Origin: Acetobacter indonesiensis
GTDB taxonomy: Bacteria > Pseudomonadota > Alphaproteobacteria > Acetobacterales > Acetobacteraceae
Reading direction: 5' to 3'
DNA: 64,000 bases
NCBI RefSeq assembly: GCF_000963945.1
Contig: NZ_BAMW01000057.1
Coordinates: 124,001 to 188,000 of the forward strand
Shown: one piece after another, positions 9,546-18,726 of the stretch
Position numbering within the stretch: the first letter of the stretch is position 1
How the letters are laid out: every line of letters begins with the position of its first letter
Position numbers and translations under genes: made by a program
The notes under the pieces: model-generated
Database searches by the model: none
What the model saw: the letters and a program-made list of their open reading frames with translations, nothing else
Told to the model about the DNA's origin: nothing

Positions 9546-10376
9546 ATGATGTTTTCAAAAATATCCAGTCTAACAAAAACCTTCTGTATCATGAGCATGG
9601 TCGGAGGAGTTGTTGCCTCATACCCTGCACACGCAGGTGATCTGTCTTCAGTCTTGTTTGAACAACAGACATGGAAAGAGATTCAGACGGAAACGGAAGC
9701 CGGTGTTACAACAATTATTGTTCCGGTTGGCGGTACGGAACAAAGTGGCCCTTATATTGCGGTGGGAAAACACAATACCCGCGTGTTTTCCCTAGCGCAG
9801 CAGATTGCAAAAAAGGCAGGTAATACGCTGGTTGCGCCCGTGATCGCTTATGTCCCGGAAGGAGGAACGTCTCCGCGCTCATCACATATGCGGTTTCCGG
9901 GAACGATCACTCTTCCTCCGGATGTTTTTGAAAAGCTCCTCGTTTCAGCCGGTGAGAGTTTTCAGGTTCAGGGATTCAAACTGATCGTCTTTCTGGGGGA
10001 TCACGGTGGATACCAGAAATATATGGAGAAAGCAGCGGAAACGCTTAACCACAAATGGCAGGGCACTGGCGCAAAAGCGTTATATGTTCCCGGTTATTAT
10101 ACCGTTATTGCCCATCAGTATGCAGATTGGCTGAAGCAGAAGGGCTATGGCAAAGATGTGGGCATGCACGCAGATATCAGCGATACTTCTTTGATGTTGG
10201 CGGTTGATCCGTCCATGGTGCGTGAACAGGCCCTAAGGGCATCCGGCACACCATCTGCAACAGATGGTATGTATGGTGGTGACCCACGGCGTGCAACTGC
10301 TGCTTTAGGGCAGGTAGGAGTAAGTATGCAGGTAACGGCCGCCGTGCAGGCGATTGAGCAGGCACGTAGCAAGTAG
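9546..10376 (+). CDS. Exported creatininase-family protein
   Basis: A 276-residue protein with a signal peptide ending in SYPAHA-G near residue 30. The mature part resembles creatininase/MftE-type amidohydrolases: PVGGTEQSGPY (canonical PxGSxEQHGPH) and FLGDHGGYQ (canonical NGHGGN). Two likely metal ligands differ: the His of the ExH motif is Ser67, and the region that normally carries Asp reads GKHNTR. Activity is therefore uncertain. ATG codons at 9546 and 9549 lie 2-5 nt after the uvrA stop, so translation may be coupled. A second family member in this window (41119-41925) is cytoplasmic. Confidence 0.75.
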   Translation: MMFSKISSLTKTFCIMSMVGGVVASYPAHAGDLSSVLFEQQTWKEIQTETEAGVTTIIVPVGGTEQSGPYIAVGKHNTRVFSLAQQIAKKAGNTLVAPVIAYVPEGGTSPRSSHMRFPGTITLPPDVFEKLLVSAGESFQVQGFKLIVFLGDHGGYQKYMEKAAETLNHKWQGTGAKALYVPGYYTVIAHQYADWLKQKGYGKDVGMHADISDTSLMLAVDPSMVREQALRASGTPSATDGMYGGDPRRATAALGQVGVSMQVTAAVQAIEQARSK

Positions 10377-10496
10377 TTTCAAAATAAAATCAGTCAGTTT
10401 TCAGTTTAGGATGGGGAAATAGACGCAGAAGAAGGCCTATGCTAAACTGTATCTTGTTTATTAAAACAGTACAAAAAAGGTACGGGCTGTAATACT

Positions 10497-11807
10497 ATGG
10501 TAGTAAAAAGACATCTGGTGGCCGCAACGGCTATTCTTGTCGCGATGGGCACTGGATACGGCATTGCCGCTGCACAGGACGCTACTCCTTCTCCAGTGCA
10601 GGCAGCGCCGTCTGCGTCTACCCCGCAGCAGCCTTCAGTATCTTCTGATGTTGCCCCTGCCCCGACAGTTGCGCCCGTCGCACAGCAAACTGCCGCAGTG
10701 CCGGAAATTTCAGGTGCTACCGGGCCGGCCGTGCAGACCATTCCCGGTATGCCGCCGGTCATAAATTCCAACAATCTGTATAGCGAAACAACCGCAGGTC
10801 ACATCGCGCCGCAGATTGCACAGGACCCCGCCCGTGTTTATGTGCCAAACCTGCGTTCTAACGACGTATATGTGATTGATCCGGCTACGTCGAAAGTGGT
10901 TGATCGTTTTCCTGTTGGTAAAAGCCCCCAGCATGTTGTCCCGTCGTGGGACCTGCGCACGCTATGGGTGACAAATAATGCGGAAGGCACCACCAACGGC
11001 AGCCTGACCCCGATTGATGCTCATACAGGCAAGCCCGGCACTGCTGTTGCGGTGGATGACCCCTACAACATGTATTTCACCCCAGATGGTAAATCCGCGA
11101 TTGTGGTGGCGGAAGCCCGTAAACGGCTCGATTTCCGTGACCCGCACACTATGGAACTTCAGCAATCTGTTGAAACGCCAGATTGCAAAGGCGTAAACCA
11201 TGCTGATTTTTCTATTGACGGTCGCTACGCAATTTTCACATGTGAATTTGGTGGTCATCTTGTAAAAGTTGATACGGTTAACAAAACCGTTCTGGGCTAC
11301 CTGAAACTTTCAAGTGGCGGTATGCCACAGGACATTCTGGTGTCCCCTAACGGTAAGATTTTCTATGTTGCCGATATGATGGCCGATGGTGTTTTCATGG
11401 TCGATGGTGACTCTTTCCGTGAAATAGGGTTCATCCCAACAGGGATTGGCACACACGGGCTATACCCCAGCCGTGATGGTACCAAAATGTATGTTGCTAA
11501 TCGTGGATCACATAAAATCCACGGTAAGCCCCATAGCAAAGCGGGCGGCGTTAGCGTAATTGATTTTGCAACCAATAAAGTTGTTGCAAACTGGCCCATT
11601 CCTGACGGTGGTAGCCCGGATATGGGCAATGTCAGTGCAGATGGCAAAACACTCTGGCTCTCAGGCCGATTTGATGATGTTGTTTACCAGATTAACACCG
11701 ATAACGGTTCCATGCAGAAAATTCCGGTGGGTGCTGAACCGCATGGTTTGACTGTCTGGCCACAGCCGGGTCGTTATTCCATCGGCCATACTGGTATTTT
11801 GCGCTAA
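10497..11807 (+). CDS. Exported YVTN-type beta-propeller protein
   Basis: A 436-residue secreted protein. Residues 1-26 form a signal peptide (MVVKRHLVAA start, cleavage near IAAAQ). Residues 27-90 are Ala/Pro/Gln-rich and probably disordered. The rest repeats the YVTN propeller pattern of blades such as VYVPNLRSNDVYVID, FYVADMMADGVFMVD and MYVANRGSHKIHG. Such periplasmic propellers accompany PQQ- or cytochrome-dependent oxidations or act as surface proteins; no partner gene is adjacent, so the role is unknown. A tandem repeat and terminator follow. Confidence 0.78.
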   Translation: MVVKRHLVAATAILVAMGTGYGIAAAQDATPSPVQAAPSASTPQQPSVSSDVAPAPTVAPVAQQTAAVPEISGATGPAVQTIPGMPPVINSNNLYSETTAGHIAPQIAQDPARVYVPNLRSNDVYVIDPATSKVVDRFPVGKSPQHVVPSWDLRTLWVTNNAEGTTNGSLTPIDAHTGKPGTAVAVDDPYNMYFTPDGKSAIVVAEARKRLDFRDPHTMELQQSVETPDCKGVNHADFSIDGRYAIFTCEFGGHLVKVDTVNKTVLGYLKLSSGGMPQDILVSPNGKIFYVADMMADGVFMVDGDSFREIGFIPTGIGTHGLYPSRDGTKMYVANRGSHKIHGKPHSKAGGVSVIDFATNKVVANWPIPDGGSPDMGNVSADGKTLWLSGRFDDVVYQINTDNGSMQKIPVGAEPHGLTVWPQPGRYSIGHTGILR

Positions 11808-11826
11808 AAGTTAATTGTTCCTTCAT

Positions 11827-11858
11827 TAAGGAAATAAGGAAATAAGGAAATAAGGAAA
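11827..11858. repeat. Four tandem copies of TAAGGAAA
   Basis: The 8-bp unit TAAGGAAA is repeated exactly four times without spacers, from 11827 to 11858. The last AAA forms the 5' edge of the downstream terminator stem. Copy number could vary by slippage. Confidence 0.9.
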
Positions 11859-11888
11859 CCCCCTCCCAAATATGGAAGGGGGTTTTTT
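11856..11888 (+). terminator. Intrinsic terminator after propeller gene
   Basis: AAACCCCCT pairs with AGGGGGTTT around an AT-rich loop and a T run follows. It ends the beta-propeller transcript; the convergent aldehyde dehydrogenase gene ends at 11924. Confidence 0.88.
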
Positions 11889-11923
11889 ATTGAGAAAATA
11901 TAAAGTCTTTCTAATTCACAAAA

Positions 11924-13381
11924 TTACGCATTCAGATAGATGGTTTTCGTCTGCACATAAGCTTCCAGACCATATTTTCCATCTTCGCCTCCCAAGCCGC
12001 TGTCCTTGTAGCCATGATGGAAACCTTGTGGAGCCTCCCCGCCTTCACGGTTTACATAGACTTCACCAAAATCGAGATCCGTGCTGATGCGCATGATACG
12101 TTTCAGATCATTGGTGAACACGTAAGCAGACAGACCATAACGACAATCATTGGCCTGACGTAAGGCATCGTCATAATCAGAAACTTTTGTCAGAAGCATA
12201 ACTGGGCCAAAGACTTCTTCTTTTACAATATCCATTCCTTCCTTTACCGCGGTTAGTAAGGTTGGAGCGTAAAAGAAGCCTTGGTCGTACTCTTTGCCTG
12301 TCAGGCGTTTTCCACCGACTTCAAGCTTTGCGCCTTGTGAAATGGCGTTTTCAACCATGGCATGCACCTTATCCAACTCCTGCAAGCTGGCTTTGGGGCC
12401 CATGTCGGTTGATGCATCCAAGGGATCACCTACATTCAAGGCACCTATTTTTTTTCGTACCAAGGCGGCAAACTGATCGTAAATAGCGGCATGAACATAG
12501 GTCCGTTCATTACTGGTGCAGACTTGTCCCGCGTTGGTAAAGCGCGCCAGAACAGCGGCTTCAGCAGCTTTTTCCAAATCAGCATCTTCCATAACAATGA
12601 AAGGCGCTTTGCCACCTAACTCCAGACGCACTTCCTTCAAAGTGTTTGCCGCAGCAGCCATAATCTTTTTGCCAGTAGCGGTACTGCCTGTCATGGTAAT
12701 CAGCTTCACGTCTGGATGCTCTACCAACGGGGTGCCGACATCTTTTCCATCCCCGGTTACAACATTTAAAACGCCAGGCGGGATACCTGCCTCTTCAGCA
12801 AGACGTGTTGCTTCAAGCGCGGCTAGAGGGGCGAGTTCATGGGGTTTGATAACAATCGTATTTCCGGCTGCTAGCGCGGGCGCTACCTTGCGTGTGAACA
12901 ACGCAAGGGGAAAATTCCATGCAGAAATAGCGCCAATCACACCATGCGGAATTTTCTCCAGCAGAATTTTCTCACCCGGCCGGCTTCCGGGCACAATGTC
13001 GCCTTCAAGTCGCCGTGTGTTCTCCGCTGCAAACCGAAGCAACCCAGCGGCAAACCCAACTTCAACTCTTGCTTCTTTAACAGGTTTTCCCATTTCACTG
13101 GAAATAAGCGATGCCAGTCTTTCAGCATCGCGTTCAATCAACGCTTTGAAAGCATACAGAATATCTGCACGTTCTTCTGCTGTTTTACGGCTCCATGCAG
13201 GAAAAGCCTTTTTTGCAGCATTAACAGCAGCATCAACATCTTTCACGCTGCCATTGGCTACTTTTGCAAGCACTTTTCCGGTCGATGGGCTTTTTATTTC
13301 GGTGGTTGTATGGCCAGCAGGTTTTGTCCATTTTCCGTCAATGAAAAGATCATATTCTGTTTTATGTTTTATATCAGCCAT
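11924..13381 (-). CDS. NAD(P)-dependent aldehyde dehydrogenase (AldA-like)
   Basis: A 485-residue ALDH-superfamily enzyme that oxidises an aldehyde to the acid. The catalytic Cys288 is in NAGQVCTSNE, the general base Glu254 in LELGGKAP, and Asn155 in AWNFPLA positions the substrate; Lys179 contacts the cofactor. The sequence resembles lactaldehyde/glycolaldehyde dehydrogenases (EVYVNREGGE, GFHHGYKDSGLGGEDG). It is divergent from a LysR gene, with about 170 bp between the starts. Together with the FAH-family gene beyond LysR it may form a catabolic unit; the inducer is unknown. Confidence 0.88.
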   Translation of the reverse strand: MADIKHKTEYDLFIDGKWTKPAGHTTTEIKSPSTGKVLAKVANGSVKDVDAAVNAAKKAFPAWSRKTAEERADILYAFKALIERDAERLASLISSEMGKPVKEARVEVGFAAGLLRFAAENTRRLEGDIVPGSRPGEKILLEKIPHGVIGAISAWNFPLALFTRKVAPALAAGNTIVIKPHELAPLAALEATRLAEEAGIPPGVLNVVTGDGKDVGTPLVEHPDVKLITMTGSTATGKKIMAAAANTLKEVRLELGGKAPFIVMEDADLEKAAEAAVLARFTNAGQVCTSNERTYVHAAIYDQFAALVRKKIGALNVGDPLDASTDMGPKASLQELDKVHAMVENAISQGAKLEVGGKRLTGKEYDQGFFYAPTLLTAVKEGMDIVKEEVFGPVMLLTKVSDYDDALRQANDCRYGLSAYVFTNDLKRIMRISTDLDFGEVYVNREGGEAPQGFHHGYKDSGLGGEDGKYGLEAYVQTKTIYLNA

Positions 13382-13551
13382 AAAATTACCTTTCTTAATC
13401 TGTTAGAAACTGAAAACGCATTGAAACGTTTTTATGACAAACGTTCAAACGCAACTCTTTTGTCTGGGTTCATAGTTCCATAGAGCTATGGGTAATTGAA
13501 AGTGATTTAAAAAGAATAAAAAAATCATTTTTTATGAGGTATCGTGAAAAA

Positions 13552-14418
13552 ATGTACATTCCAAAACTGACTCATCTTCGTTTTTTCTGTGCCATAGTTG
13601 AAGAAGGATCAATTGCGTCGGCGGCTCACCGTATGAATTGTGTTCCATCTAATATCACCATGCGATTGCAGGAACTTGAAACAGATATTGGGCAGGACCT
13701 ATTTGTAAGGGAACGTAAAAAACTGCTGATAACCCCTGCAGGCCGTTTGTTTTACCGCGAGGCAAAAGAAATAGTCAGCAGGGCTGAACGACTTCCGTTA
13801 TTATGGTCGCAACCTCAATCACGTGGAATTTTAAAAGTTGGCGCACTTGATGTCGCTTTTCTGACCTGTCTTGCAAAAAATGTGCCTGACTTCATCATGG
13901 CGCATCCAGACATAGAATTGAACGTTCTTCAGAAGCCCAGCTTTATCCTGGAAAAAATGCTTTCGAACGAAGAAATTGATCTGGCAATAACCGATGGGCC
14001 AGTTGAAAACACGGTTCTTGAGGGTGAGTTCGCATTTTCTCAGTCTTTATATCTGGTTATGCCTGAACATATTAAAACACTCTCGCCTGACAGTATATCA
14101 CGGTCAGATATGTATCTGTTTAATCGCGATTGTTTTTACAGACGTTGTGCTGAACGCTGGCTTGAGAGAAAAAACTATACTCCACGTTCCATCCTGACCA
14201 TAGAATCGTACGATTTGATCATGGCATGCCTTGATACGGGAACAGGGTTATCCTGTATGCCTGAAAGTGTGGTTGCCAAATATCGCGTGCAAGGAAGGAA
14301 AATAAACGCGGTGAAGCTTGATGGTATCGGACGAACAGACGTCTATTTTGTATGGCGAAAACATGCAAAAAGCGACATTATTTCAAAGTTTGTAGACTAC
14401 ATGAAAATGAAGAAATGA
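13552..14418 (+). CDS. LysR-family transcriptional regulator
   Basis: A 288-residue LysR-type regulator: an N-terminal winged helix-turn-helix (FCAIVEEGSIASAAHRMN, then VPSNITMRLQELE as recognition helix), followed by a substrate-binding-like effector domain. I chose the ATG at 13552 because GAGGT at 13536-13540 precedes it; the in-frame ATG at 13534 has no ribosome site. It is divergent from the aldehyde dehydrogenase gene and convergent with the FAH-family gene, so the first is its most likely target. The gene is noticeably AT-rich compared with its surroundings. Confidence 0.88.
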   Translation: MYIPKLTHLRFFCAIVEEGSIASAAHRMNCVPSNITMRLQELETDIGQDLFVRERKKLLITPAGRLFYREAKEIVSRAERLPLLWSQPQSRGILKVGALDVAFLTCLAKNVPDFIMAHPDIELNVLQKPSFILEKMLSNEEIDLAITDGPVENTVLEGEFAFSQSLYLVMPEHIKTLSPDSISRSDMYLFNRDCFYRRCAERWLERKNYTPRSILTIESYDLIMACLDTGTGLSCMPESVVAKYRVQGRKINAVKLDGIGRTDVYFVWRKHAKSDIISKFVDYMKMKK

Positions 14419-14453
14419 TATGATCTATCCGTAAATATAGAATAGATCATATC
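14417..14453. terminator. AT-rich perfect hairpin between convergent genes
   Basis: GATATGATCTAT at 14417-14428 is the exact reverse complement of ATAGATCATATC at 14442-14453. It overlaps the LysR stop codon and lies just before the end of the opposite FAH-family gene. It has no T run, so a role as bidirectional terminator is plausible but not certain. Confidence 0.5.
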
Positions 14454-14479
14454 TCACTAAAGGTAGAATTTTAGACATT

Positions 14480-15175
14480 TCATTGATAGAATAAGGTCAA
14501 AGTCCCGATATTTTCGCAACAGGCTTCCAGTTTGTCTCCAGAAACAATCCGGCTTACTCCCGCCGGCGTTCCTGTCATGATCAGATCACCCGCAGAAAGT
14601 GTCACGCTTTTTGAAAGATAAGAGATAATTTCTGGAATAGACCAGATCATATCAGATATTTTTCCGCTCTGTCTGGTTTCTCCGTTAACTTTAAGGGTTA
14701 TCTCGCTGTTCGCAATATTTGGAACATCGCTTTTCTGGCGGATGGAAGAGATTGGGCAGGATTCATCAAAACCCTTGGCAAGGCTCCAAGGTCTTCCAGT
14801 CTTTTTTGCAATCGCTTGAATGTCACGTCGGGTCATATCAAGACCAACGGCATAGCCATAAATGATGTGCTCTGCGTCAGCTGGGGTCAGATTGGTTCCT
14901 TTTGCTCCAATAGCCACCACCAATTCTACTTCCGGGTGGAGGTTATCGGTTTGCGATGGGAAGGCTAGTGTTTCAGCCTGTGTTACGGCATCGGCTGGTT
15001 TGGAGAAGAAGAAGGGTGGATCACGATCAGGGTTAGACCCCATTTCCCGGCTATGGGCAGCATAATTCTGGCCCACACACCAGATACGACGAACAGGAAA
15101 TAACTCCGTATGGCCTTCAATAGGGAGCGTGGGAACCGAGAGAGGAAAAGCAAGTCTTTTATCCTGTACTGACAT
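14480..15175 (-). CDS. Fumarylacetoacetate hydrolase-family protein
   Basis: A 231-residue protein of the FAH superfamily, whose members cleave C-C bonds in 2,4-dioxo acids, decarboxylate oxaloacetate or hydrate dienoates with a divalent metal. Visible features are WCVGQNYAAHSRE, FFFSKPADA, the acidic metal ligands in LHPEVELVVAIG, the GYAVGLDMTRRD segment and the TGTPAGVS C-terminal signature. I chose the start at 15175 because AGGGTG lies 7 nt upstream; the frame is open to 15208. The substrate is not defined by sequence alone. It faces the LysR gene. Confidence 0.85.
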   Translation of the reverse strand: MSVQDKRLAFPLSVPTLPIEGHTELFPVRRIWCVGQNYAAHSREMGSNPDRDPPFFFSKPADAVTQAETLAFPSQTDNLHPEVELVVAIGAKGTNLTPADAEHIIYGYAVGLDMTRRDIQAIAKKTGRPWSLAKGFDESCPISSIRQKSDVPNIANSEITLKVNGETRQSGKISDMIWSIPEIISYLSKSVTLSAGDLIMTGTPAGVSRIVSGDKLEACCENIGTLTLFYQ

Positions 15176-15299
15176 AGTATTCACCCTGTTAAAGCGTGAG
15201 AAATCCACAGTGGTAGCGTTTAAGATTTTATTTGGTAGTCGCCGCTAGCGTAGGCCATTTTTTACAAGAGCCAACGCACATTTCCTTGAAAAGGCAGGT

Positions 15300-15330
15300 C
15301 GTTCTGGCTTCGAGATATCTCGACAGAACG
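15300..15330. promoter_or_regulatory. Interrupted palindrome, operator-like
   Basis: CGTTCTG and CAGAACG flank the perfect 12-bp palindrome CGAGATATCTCG (15311-15322). The element lies in the 248-bp divergent region between the FAH-family gene and the M61 peptidase gene and would suit a dimeric regulator. Nothing else recognisable is in this region. Confidence 0.35.
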
Positions 15331-15423
15331 TAAGGAGCATGCTTCAAGTTCCTTACGATAATCGGCTCTCTGTAGCGTGTTCTGGCATCCAAACAGGGGG
15401 CATGAGAAGGAATTCGACGTAAC

Positions 15424-17430
15424 ATGTCTTTACGTAATTTTTTTCTGTATTCGGCGTCATTTTTCGTCGGTCTGACGGGACTTAGCGTTGCCGCGTCTAC
15501 TGTGCCTGGTACTGCATACGCAGCAGACGCGCAGCCTCAACCCCAACCGCTGGCGTTACCGCCTGCCCTGCCCACACCAAAGGATGTACCTTACGGTGGG
15601 ACGATTGCCTTGCATGTGGATGCAACCGACCTGAACCGCCATATTCTAAGCATGAACGAAACCGTCCCTGTGCCACAGGACATTGCCGCAAATGGTGGCG
15701 ATTTTGTTTTACTATACCCAATGTGGCTGCCGGGTGATCACTCCCCAACAGGTACGATTGACCAGTTGGGCGGCCTAAATGTTCGGGCAGATGGTAAAGT
15801 GATCCCGTGGGTGCGTGATACTGTGACGGTCAGCGCGTTTCATATTCAGGTGCCAAAAGGTACAAAAGAACTAAAGGTAGCATACCAGCTTCTGACCCCC
15901 GTTTCTTCAAAAGAAGGACGCGTGGTTATGACGGATGCCATGGTTAACGTGCAGTGGTCTGCTGTGTCTCTCTATCCGGCTGGATATTTCACGCGGCAGA
16001 TTATGGTCAAGCCGCAGGTGACATTCCCTGCAGGCTGGGACTACGGCACGGCTCTGCGCCCCGACGGGGGCAAAGCAGGCGATACGGTTTCCTTCAAACC
16101 GGTGTCGTTTAATGTGCTTGTCGATTCCCCTATTTTCTCCGGCAAATATTTCCGGAAAATTGATCTGACACAGGCTGATAAGGTTCCTGTGACGTTGAAT
16201 GTCATGGCGGATAAACCAGAAGATCTGGCGGCAACGGATGCCCAGATTAAAGCTCATAAAGAACTGGTGCATCAGGCTAATCTGCTGTTCGGATCACACC
16301 ACTACGACCATTACGATTTTCTTCTGGCGTTGACCGATAAATTGGGCGGTATTGGTCTGGAACATCATCAGTCCAGCGAAAATAGTGGACCCAGAGGCTA
16401 CTTTACGCAGTGGGACAAGACATTTGCTGCGCGTGACCTATTGGCGCATGAGTTCACGCATTCCTGGAATGGTAAATATCGTCGCCCGGCAGATCTGTGG
16501 GCGGCCAATTTCAATACGCCGCAGCGTGGGAGTGGGCTGTGGGTTTACGAAGGGCAGACCCAGTATTGGGGCTATGTACTGGCTGCGCGTTCTGGGTTAA
16601 TGACAGCCCTGCAGGTGCAGCAGGCGTTGGCTGAAGTTGCGGCTGTGTATGACGGACGGCAGGGCCGCCTATGGCGTCCGCTGATTGACACGACAAATGA
16701 CCCGGTAATTGCACAACGTGCGGCGCAGTCCTGGCGCAGCTGGTTGCGGAGCGAGGATTATTATTCAGAAGGTCAACTGATCTGGCTGGACGCTGATACA
16801 CTTATTCGTAAATTGTCAGAGAATAAAAAATCCCTTAATGATTTTGCCAAGCTATTCTTTGGTACAAACAACGGTAGTTTTATTACAAGCACTTATCAGT
16901 TTGATGATGTTGTAAAAGCGTTGAATACAGTCCAGCCATATGACTGGGCGACCTTCCTGCATCAACGTGTCTATGAAATACGCGACCATGCGCCACTGGA
17001 TGGTCTGACGCGTGGCGGTGCAAAACTGGTTTTTAACGAAAAACCGTCAGATTACATTACGTCCTATTCCACGTTGCGTCATGTGAATGATTTTCTGTTC
17101 TCCCTTGGTTTTGCAGTTAGCAAGAAAGGAGCACTGGCAGAAGTTCTGTGGGGTAGCCCTGCATGGCAGGCAGGTATCACGCGTGATCAGGAACTTGTTG
17201 CCGTCAATGGTGAGGCGTATGATGCTGATGATCTGAAAGAGACTATTACGGCAGATAAAGTTAAAAACTCTGGACCGATAACACTTCTCTTACGGGATGG
17301 AAGCCGCTTCCATAGCGTTTCAATCCCTTATCATGATGGGTTGCGCTATCCTAACCTAGAGGGGAGCCAGGAAGGCTTAAAAGCCATTCTTTCTCCCTTG
17401 TCTGATAAAGGATCTGCACAGATACAGTAA
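15424..17430 (+). CDS. Exported M61-family metallopeptidase with PDZ domain
   Basis: A 668-residue protein with a signal peptide (hydrophobic FLYSASFFVGLTG, cleavage near GTAYA-AD). It belongs to the M61 glycyl-aminopeptidase family: an N-terminal all-beta domain, then the zinc site HEFTH (His342, Glu343, His346) with the downstream third ligand Glu376 in YEGQTQYWG. A C-terminal PDZ-like domain at roughly 560-650 contains GSPAWQAGI. All catalytic residues are present, so it is probably an active periplasmic aminopeptidase preferring Gly or Ala. The ribosome site is weak (AAGGA about 12 nt upstream). Confidence 0.92.
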   Translation: MSLRNFFLYSASFFVGLTGLSVAASTVPGTAYAADAQPQPQPLALPPALPTPKDVPYGGTIALHVDATDLNRHILSMNETVPVPQDIAANGGDFVLLYPMWLPGDHSPTGTIDQLGGLNVRADGKVIPWVRDTVTVSAFHIQVPKGTKELKVAYQLLTPVSSKEGRVVMTDAMVNVQWSAVSLYPAGYFTRQIMVKPQVTFPAGWDYGTALRPDGGKAGDTVSFKPVSFNVLVDSPIFSGKYFRKIDLTQADKVPVTLNVMADKPEDLAATDAQIKAHKELVHQANLLFGSHHYDHYDFLLALTDKLGGIGLEHHQSSENSGPRGYFTQWDKTFAARDLLAHEFTHSWNGKYRRPADLWAANFNTPQRGSGLWVYEGQTQYWGYVLAARSGLMTALQVQQALAEVAAVYDGRQGRLWRPLIDTTNDPVIAQRAAQSWRSWLRSEDYYSEGQLIWLDADTLIRKLSENKKSLNDFAKLFFGTNNGSFITSTYQFDDVVKALNTVQPYDWATFLHQRVYEIRDHAPLDGLTRGGAKLVFNEKPSDYITSYSTLRHVNDFLFSLGFAVSKKGALAEVLWGSPAWQAGITRDQELVAVNGEAYDADDLKETITADKVKNSGPITLLLRDGSRFHSVSIPYHDGLRYPNLEGSQEGLKAILSPLSDKGSAQIQ

Positions 17431-17489
17431 GTTTAGGGCGGGGCACAGCGTAGCCGTTGTGCCCCATAACAAGGGAGAAAAGAAAGCCA

Positions 17490-18716
17490 ATGGAACAGGG
17501 TGTGAGTGAGTGTCTCAATAAAGCCATAGACAAGCTCTCGCCTGAAAAAAAGCTTTCTCCGCAACAGAATGACTTAAAGCAAGCCATAAAAACATTTTGT
17601 CTGGCACATCAGAATGATGACCATGCTATTTTTTTAATAGAAGGTGATGCCGGAACAGGGAAAAGTATCGTTCTTAATTCAATATTTAATGAGATACAAA
17701 ATCTGTCTCGTAATAAAAATGAGAATAGTCCATTTTATGGAATGAAAAACTACCTTGTTGTTAATCATCCAGAAATGATTAAGCTTTATAAAAATATTTC
17801 CGAAAAATTTTCTTATTTAAAAAAGAAAGATTTTGAACGTCCTACGACTTTTATAAACAGAATGATAAAAGACAACACCAAAGCCGATATTGTATTTGTA
17901 GACGAAGCTCATCTTCTCTTAACAAAAAGTGATAACTATAATCACTTCAAACAGAATAACCATCTGGAAGAACTTATAAAACTATCACGGATAACCATTC
18001 TGGTTTTTGACGAAAAACAAGTTCTAAAATTTAAAAGTTGCTGGGACCAAGGCCTATTAAACACACTGGTTCATACATACCCTATAGAAACCTACCATTT
18101 ATCGCAACAGTTTCGTGTACAGGCTAATACAGATGTGCAGGAGTGGATAAAGGCTTTTTATAATTACAAAATAAATCCAATGCCACGAAAGCAGAATTTT
18201 GATTTCAGATTTTTTGACGATGCACAGGATTTGTATGATCTTATTCGTCAAAAAAATAGTGAATACGGTCTGTGCCGCATGTTGGCCACGTATGATTATG
18301 CTTACAAATTAGATGGTCAAGACCATTTTATAACGGAAGGCCGTTTTCACTTAAGGTGGGACAGGTCAAAGCCAGATGAAAAACTTCCTTGGGCTGAAAG
18401 GCCAGATACGATAGAGGAGGTTGGTTCCGTTTATACTGTTCAGGGGTTTGACCTCAATTATGTCGGGCTTATTTTAGGTCCATCCGTTTTATATGATGAA
18501 GAAACGGATCGTATAAAAATAGATTCAAGTCGCTATGAAGATAGTGCTGCTTTTACTGGGCGTGATGGTATATCTGACCCTGAAGACGTAAAGCAGAAGA
18601 TTATGCTTAATGCGATTAACGTCCTGATGACGCGGGCTGTTCATGGCCTGTATATTTACGCGAGTGATGCTGCTTTGCGTAAAAAGCTTATGCAGATACA
18701 GGCAGAACGCCATTAG
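17490..18716 (+). CDS. DUF2075 (Schlafen-like helicase domain) ATPase
   Basis: The 408-residue product has a P-loop GDAGTGKS at residues 52-59, Walker B VFVDEAH at about 135-141, a VYTVQGFDLNYVG segment like helicase motif V, and NVLMTRAVHG resembling motif VI. This is the DUF2075/Schlafen group 3-like DNA/RNA helicase core. In other bacteria it is often fused to a nuclease; none is visible here. The gene is far more AT-rich than the neighbouring housekeeping genes, suggesting transfer. The ATG at 17490 is preferred to an in-frame TTG at 17457. A nucleic-acid or defence role is inference. Confidence 0.8.
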   Translation: MEQGVSECLNKAIDKLSPEKKLSPQQNDLKQAIKTFCLAHQNDDHAIFLIEGDAGTGKSIVLNSIFNEIQNLSRNKNENSPFYGMKNYLVVNHPEMIKLYKNISEKFSYLKKKDFERPTTFINRMIKDNTKADIVFVDEAHLLLTKSDNYNHFKQNNHLEELIKLSRITILVFDEKQVLKFKSCWDQGLLNTLVHTYPIETYHLSQQFRVQANTDVQEWIKAFYNYKINPMPRKQNFDFRFFDDAQDLYDLIRQKNSEYGLCRMLATYDYAYKLDGQDHFITEGRFHLRWDRSKPDEKLPWAERPDTIEEVGSVYTVQGFDLNYVGLILGPSVLYDEETDRIKIDSSRYEDSAAFTGRDGISDPEDVKQKIMLNAINVLMTRAVHGLYIYASDAALRKKLMQIQAERH

Positions 18717-18726
18717 GCAGAAAGCA

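Noticed and set aside
15228-15425. 65-codon minus-strand frame in the FAH/M61 gap
   Set aside because: It overlaps the start of the M61 gene and the palindrome, has no family features or ribosome site and an odd Cys/Arg-rich composition.
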